A stretch of 64,000 nt of DNA. Origin: Isoetes taiwanensis. Its lineage: Eukaryota; Streptophyta; Lycopodiopsida; Isoetales; Isoetaceae. The position numbers and the translations under genes are program-made. Position 1 is the stretch's first letter. Each line of letters begins with the position of its first letter. The notes under the pieces are model-generated. The model searched no databases. It had not been told where the DNA came from and saw only the letters and a program-made list of their open reading frames with translations. The stretch covers positions 3,347,069 to 3,411,068 of the forward strand of contig JAJEKV010000011.1 of the NCBI GenBank assembly GCA_021234155.1. Reading direction: 5' to 3'. Of this stretch, positions 62,415 through 64,000 are shown in pieces.

Positions 62415-62850
62415 ATCGTCGACGTCCAACGACGTCGCGTCGTCGATGAACGCCGGACCGTCGTCGTTGATCAACGACATCGTCGTTCAACGACGACAAC
62501 GTCGTTTCGACGTCGTTCAACGATGGTCATCGTGGTCGACGATGTCGGCCCACAATATGGCATGGGTACTGGCGCCAAAGGCGTGTGCCTTCGTGTCAAA
62601 CACGTCACCTAAACGTCGTTCAACGACGGTCATCGGCGGCGATGACGCCACGTCATGCGTGGAAATGGGCGCTAAGCGGGTAATTAATCAAAAGACGCTG
62701 GGACGCCAATCTGCCCGTCGTTGAAACGACGTCGCACAACGCCGACGCGGTCACGCGTCGGGCCGCTGCGTGGCATGGTGCTTTGGTGCCAAAGCGCTTG
62801 TGCCAAGGCGTCAAAGACGTCGCCTTAAACGTCGTTTAACGACGTCACGC
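62415..62850. repeat. CG-dense subterminal motif array
   Basis: CGTCGTT(C/G)AACGACG-type self-complementary motifs recur more than a dozen times, far denser in CG than any other part of the window. Confidence 0.75.
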
Positions 62851-62883
62851 AGAGGAATTTTTTTTTTTTTTTTGCCAAATAAA

Positions 62884-62907
62884 AACCCTAACCCTAACCC
62901 TAACCCT
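62884..62907. repeat. Telomere-like CCCTAA repeats
   Basis: AACCCTAACCCTAACCCTAA is followed by CCCTACA. The unit is CCCTAA (TTAGGG type), not the CCCTAAA usual in most plants. It follows a T16-type run and precedes an open frame by about 30 bp; plant promoters often carry a related telo-box AAACCCTAA. Confidence 0.8.
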
Positions 62908-62935
62908 ACATCCACGTTATAAGTGGATCCATCAG

Positions 62936-63292
62936 TTGCTGCTGTTATTTTTATTTTTGAGTGTTCTTCCCTATCTTGCTATAATGGTCCCGTGGTTGAA
63001 GACCACCGACAGCGATATGTTCCTTCTAGCAGTAATCCTCCTCCTCCAAGGGAAGACAACTCAACCCAACCCCCCTGCTTCTCCCGCTGAGAACCCTCCC
63101 TTCACCATCGTGGCAAAGATGAGTGAAAAGGAGCTTCTGATTGCACTAACATCTGGCGTTCCATGCGGGGAACGACTGGTAGAATGGCTCACCGAGCCAA
63201 ACAAAGAGAAAACGACATTAATGGTGCAGATAATGATGCAAATGGTTGCATCAAACTGTCACGTCCTCAGGATGGACATAAGTAATGTATAA
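62936..63292 (+). CDS. Hypothetical 118-codon frame in the CACTA-like element
   Basis: The product would have a hydrophobic N-terminus (LLLFLFLSVLPYLAIMVPWL) and a polar C-terminal half (KMSEKELLIALTSGVPCGER, PNKEKTTLMVQIMMQM). Codon content differs from the surrounding AT-rich DNA and a telo-box-like repeat lies just upstream. No family is recognised. It may be a short accessory gene of the element or a chance frame. Confidence 0.35.
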   Translation: MLLLFLFLSVLPYLAIMVPWLKTTDSDMFLLAVILLLQGKTTQPNPPASPAENPPFTIVAKMSEKELLIALTSGVPCGERLVEWLTEPNKEKTTLMVQIMMQMVASNCHVLRMDISNV

Positions 63293-63881
63293 GCTTTTTT
63301 TTATGAATGGAAACAATAAGTTTTTTTATCTATTTGTGTTGTCGTTGTATAAGCTTATTTTATGAATGGGAACAATCAGTATTTTTATTTATTTGTGTTA
63401 TTTGTATTGTATGTTGTTTCTGTTATGTTAAACAATCACAGTTGGCCTTTCTGCTGGGCGTTTAACAGCTTATCTGCCATGGAACGAGTTCAGAAATGTG
63501 CTTCTGTCTGTAAATGTGCTTCAAAAATGGGGTTGGTAGTTTCCTCAGCTTGGCAAATAATCCATGACTTTGTGTTTCATGCACAAAGATCAACACCATG
63601 TGCATGAAAAGGTTGAGTTGCTGGTTGAATCTTCACTACCATCCAATCAATTGTCAGCCAGCATATATGCTCATTAAGCCTTACCAACAATTCTGGAAGC
63701 TTAAAGAATCGTCGATACTGTTATGAGTTGGCAATCGGGCACATGTATGCCATGATTGCATCTTTGGTATGCAATTGAACCGGCGAGGCTTAAGCGCCCA
63801 TTCGCGGGGGAATCTCACAGTCAAGTAGTTAGTTGAGAGATCCGATAGTCGAGATGTTCCAACTTCCCTAGCACCTTAGGG

Positions 63882-64000
63882 ATGGAACACGAAAAGTTGT
63901 TGCTTGACAAATTTAATTTGGTTAAGTTGGCACGGTTTGATACCTCGTCTAATATTGATCCGGAACCGACAGCGACGAGAACAAGGTTAACCAAGGAAGA
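63882..64000 (+). CDS. Open frame running off the window end
   Basis: From ATG 63882 the frame is open to the last base (MEHEKLLLDKFNLVKLARFD, then polar residues). It reads like the start of a retrotransposon gag or host exon, but 39 codons are too few to identify it. Confidence 0.25.
   Translation, partial: MEHEKLLLDKFNLVKLARFDTSSNIDPEPTATRTRLTKE

Larger units (their letters stand above)
62404..64000 (+). mobile_element. CACTA-like element, left part only
   Basis: CACTACAAGGG at 62404 is a typical CACTA (En/Spm) terminus, preceded by TTA as a possible 3-bp target duplication. The next about 450 bp are packed with ACGACGTCG / CGTCGTT motifs in both orientations, as in CACTA subterminal repeats. 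The right end lies outside the window or is missing, so the call rests on one terminus. Confidence 0.55.

Overview
This window looks like nuclear DNA of a land plant, probably a seed-free one (moss, lycophyte or fern grade). Evidence: short spliceosomal introns, PPR fragments, a Ty3/gypsy chromovirus primed by initiator tRNA-Met, CACTA, hAT and Helitron elements, and host genes of ordinary eukaryotic type (an RNASEH2C-like gene and a SMYD/SET-like gene). Most of the sequence is mobile DNA in layers of nested insertion; only a small part looks like functional host coding sequence. The lineage is an inference and no species is claimed.

Layout. 1-11911: two tandem units, each holding a tyrosine-recombinase (YR) element; a 755-bp hAT-type MITE sits in the second unit only. 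12760-22243: a 9.5-kb chromovirus on the minus strand, itself split by a 4.5-kb LINE, and inserted into what looks like an exon of the SMYD/SET-like gene whose exons lie at 22244-25362. 22900-37400: mainly non-coding, with retroposon tails, a foldback MITE, a PPR fragment and local tandem repeats. 37453-38131: an RNASEH2C-like gene with a duplicated first exon at 38455-38668. 38800-40150: minisatellites and a GC-rich foldback. 40746-48400: a cluster made of a decayed DUF7869-type gene (minus), a decayed ParB-like/DNA-methyltransferase gene (plus) with arrays of 24-28-bp palindromes, and a second DUF7869-type fragment (plus). 49695-51080: a duplicated PPR pseudogene with a foldback MITE in one copy. 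52659-53626 and 60502-62253: two non-autonomous Helitrons filled with purine-rich tracts. 53691-58535: the most complete YR element. 62404 to the end: the left end of a CACTA-like element.

Two systems deserve attention. First, the YR elements have the split direct repeat layout A1 ... B1-A2 ... B2 known from PAT/Ngaro-type DIRS retrotransposons. They encode only a Gag-like protein followed directly by a tyrosine recombinase, with no reverse transcriptase visible, and each terminal repeat opens with a lox/FRT-like palindrome. Second, the methyltransferase locus joins an SV40-type nuclear localisation signal, a ParB-like domain and a beta-order N6A/N4C DNA methyltransferase in an intron-bearing gene. 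Its start codon appears to be split by an intron, and most of its introns carry the same TATTC-N-GGAATAC palindrome just after the donor. The gene is now broken by a hAT MITE, a frameshift and nonsense codons.

How the parts relate: almost every boundary can be checked inside the window by target-site duplications, paralogous empty sites or matching termini, so the order of several insertions can be read directly (YR element, then tandem duplication; MITE in unit 2 only; SET gene, then chromovirus, then LINE).
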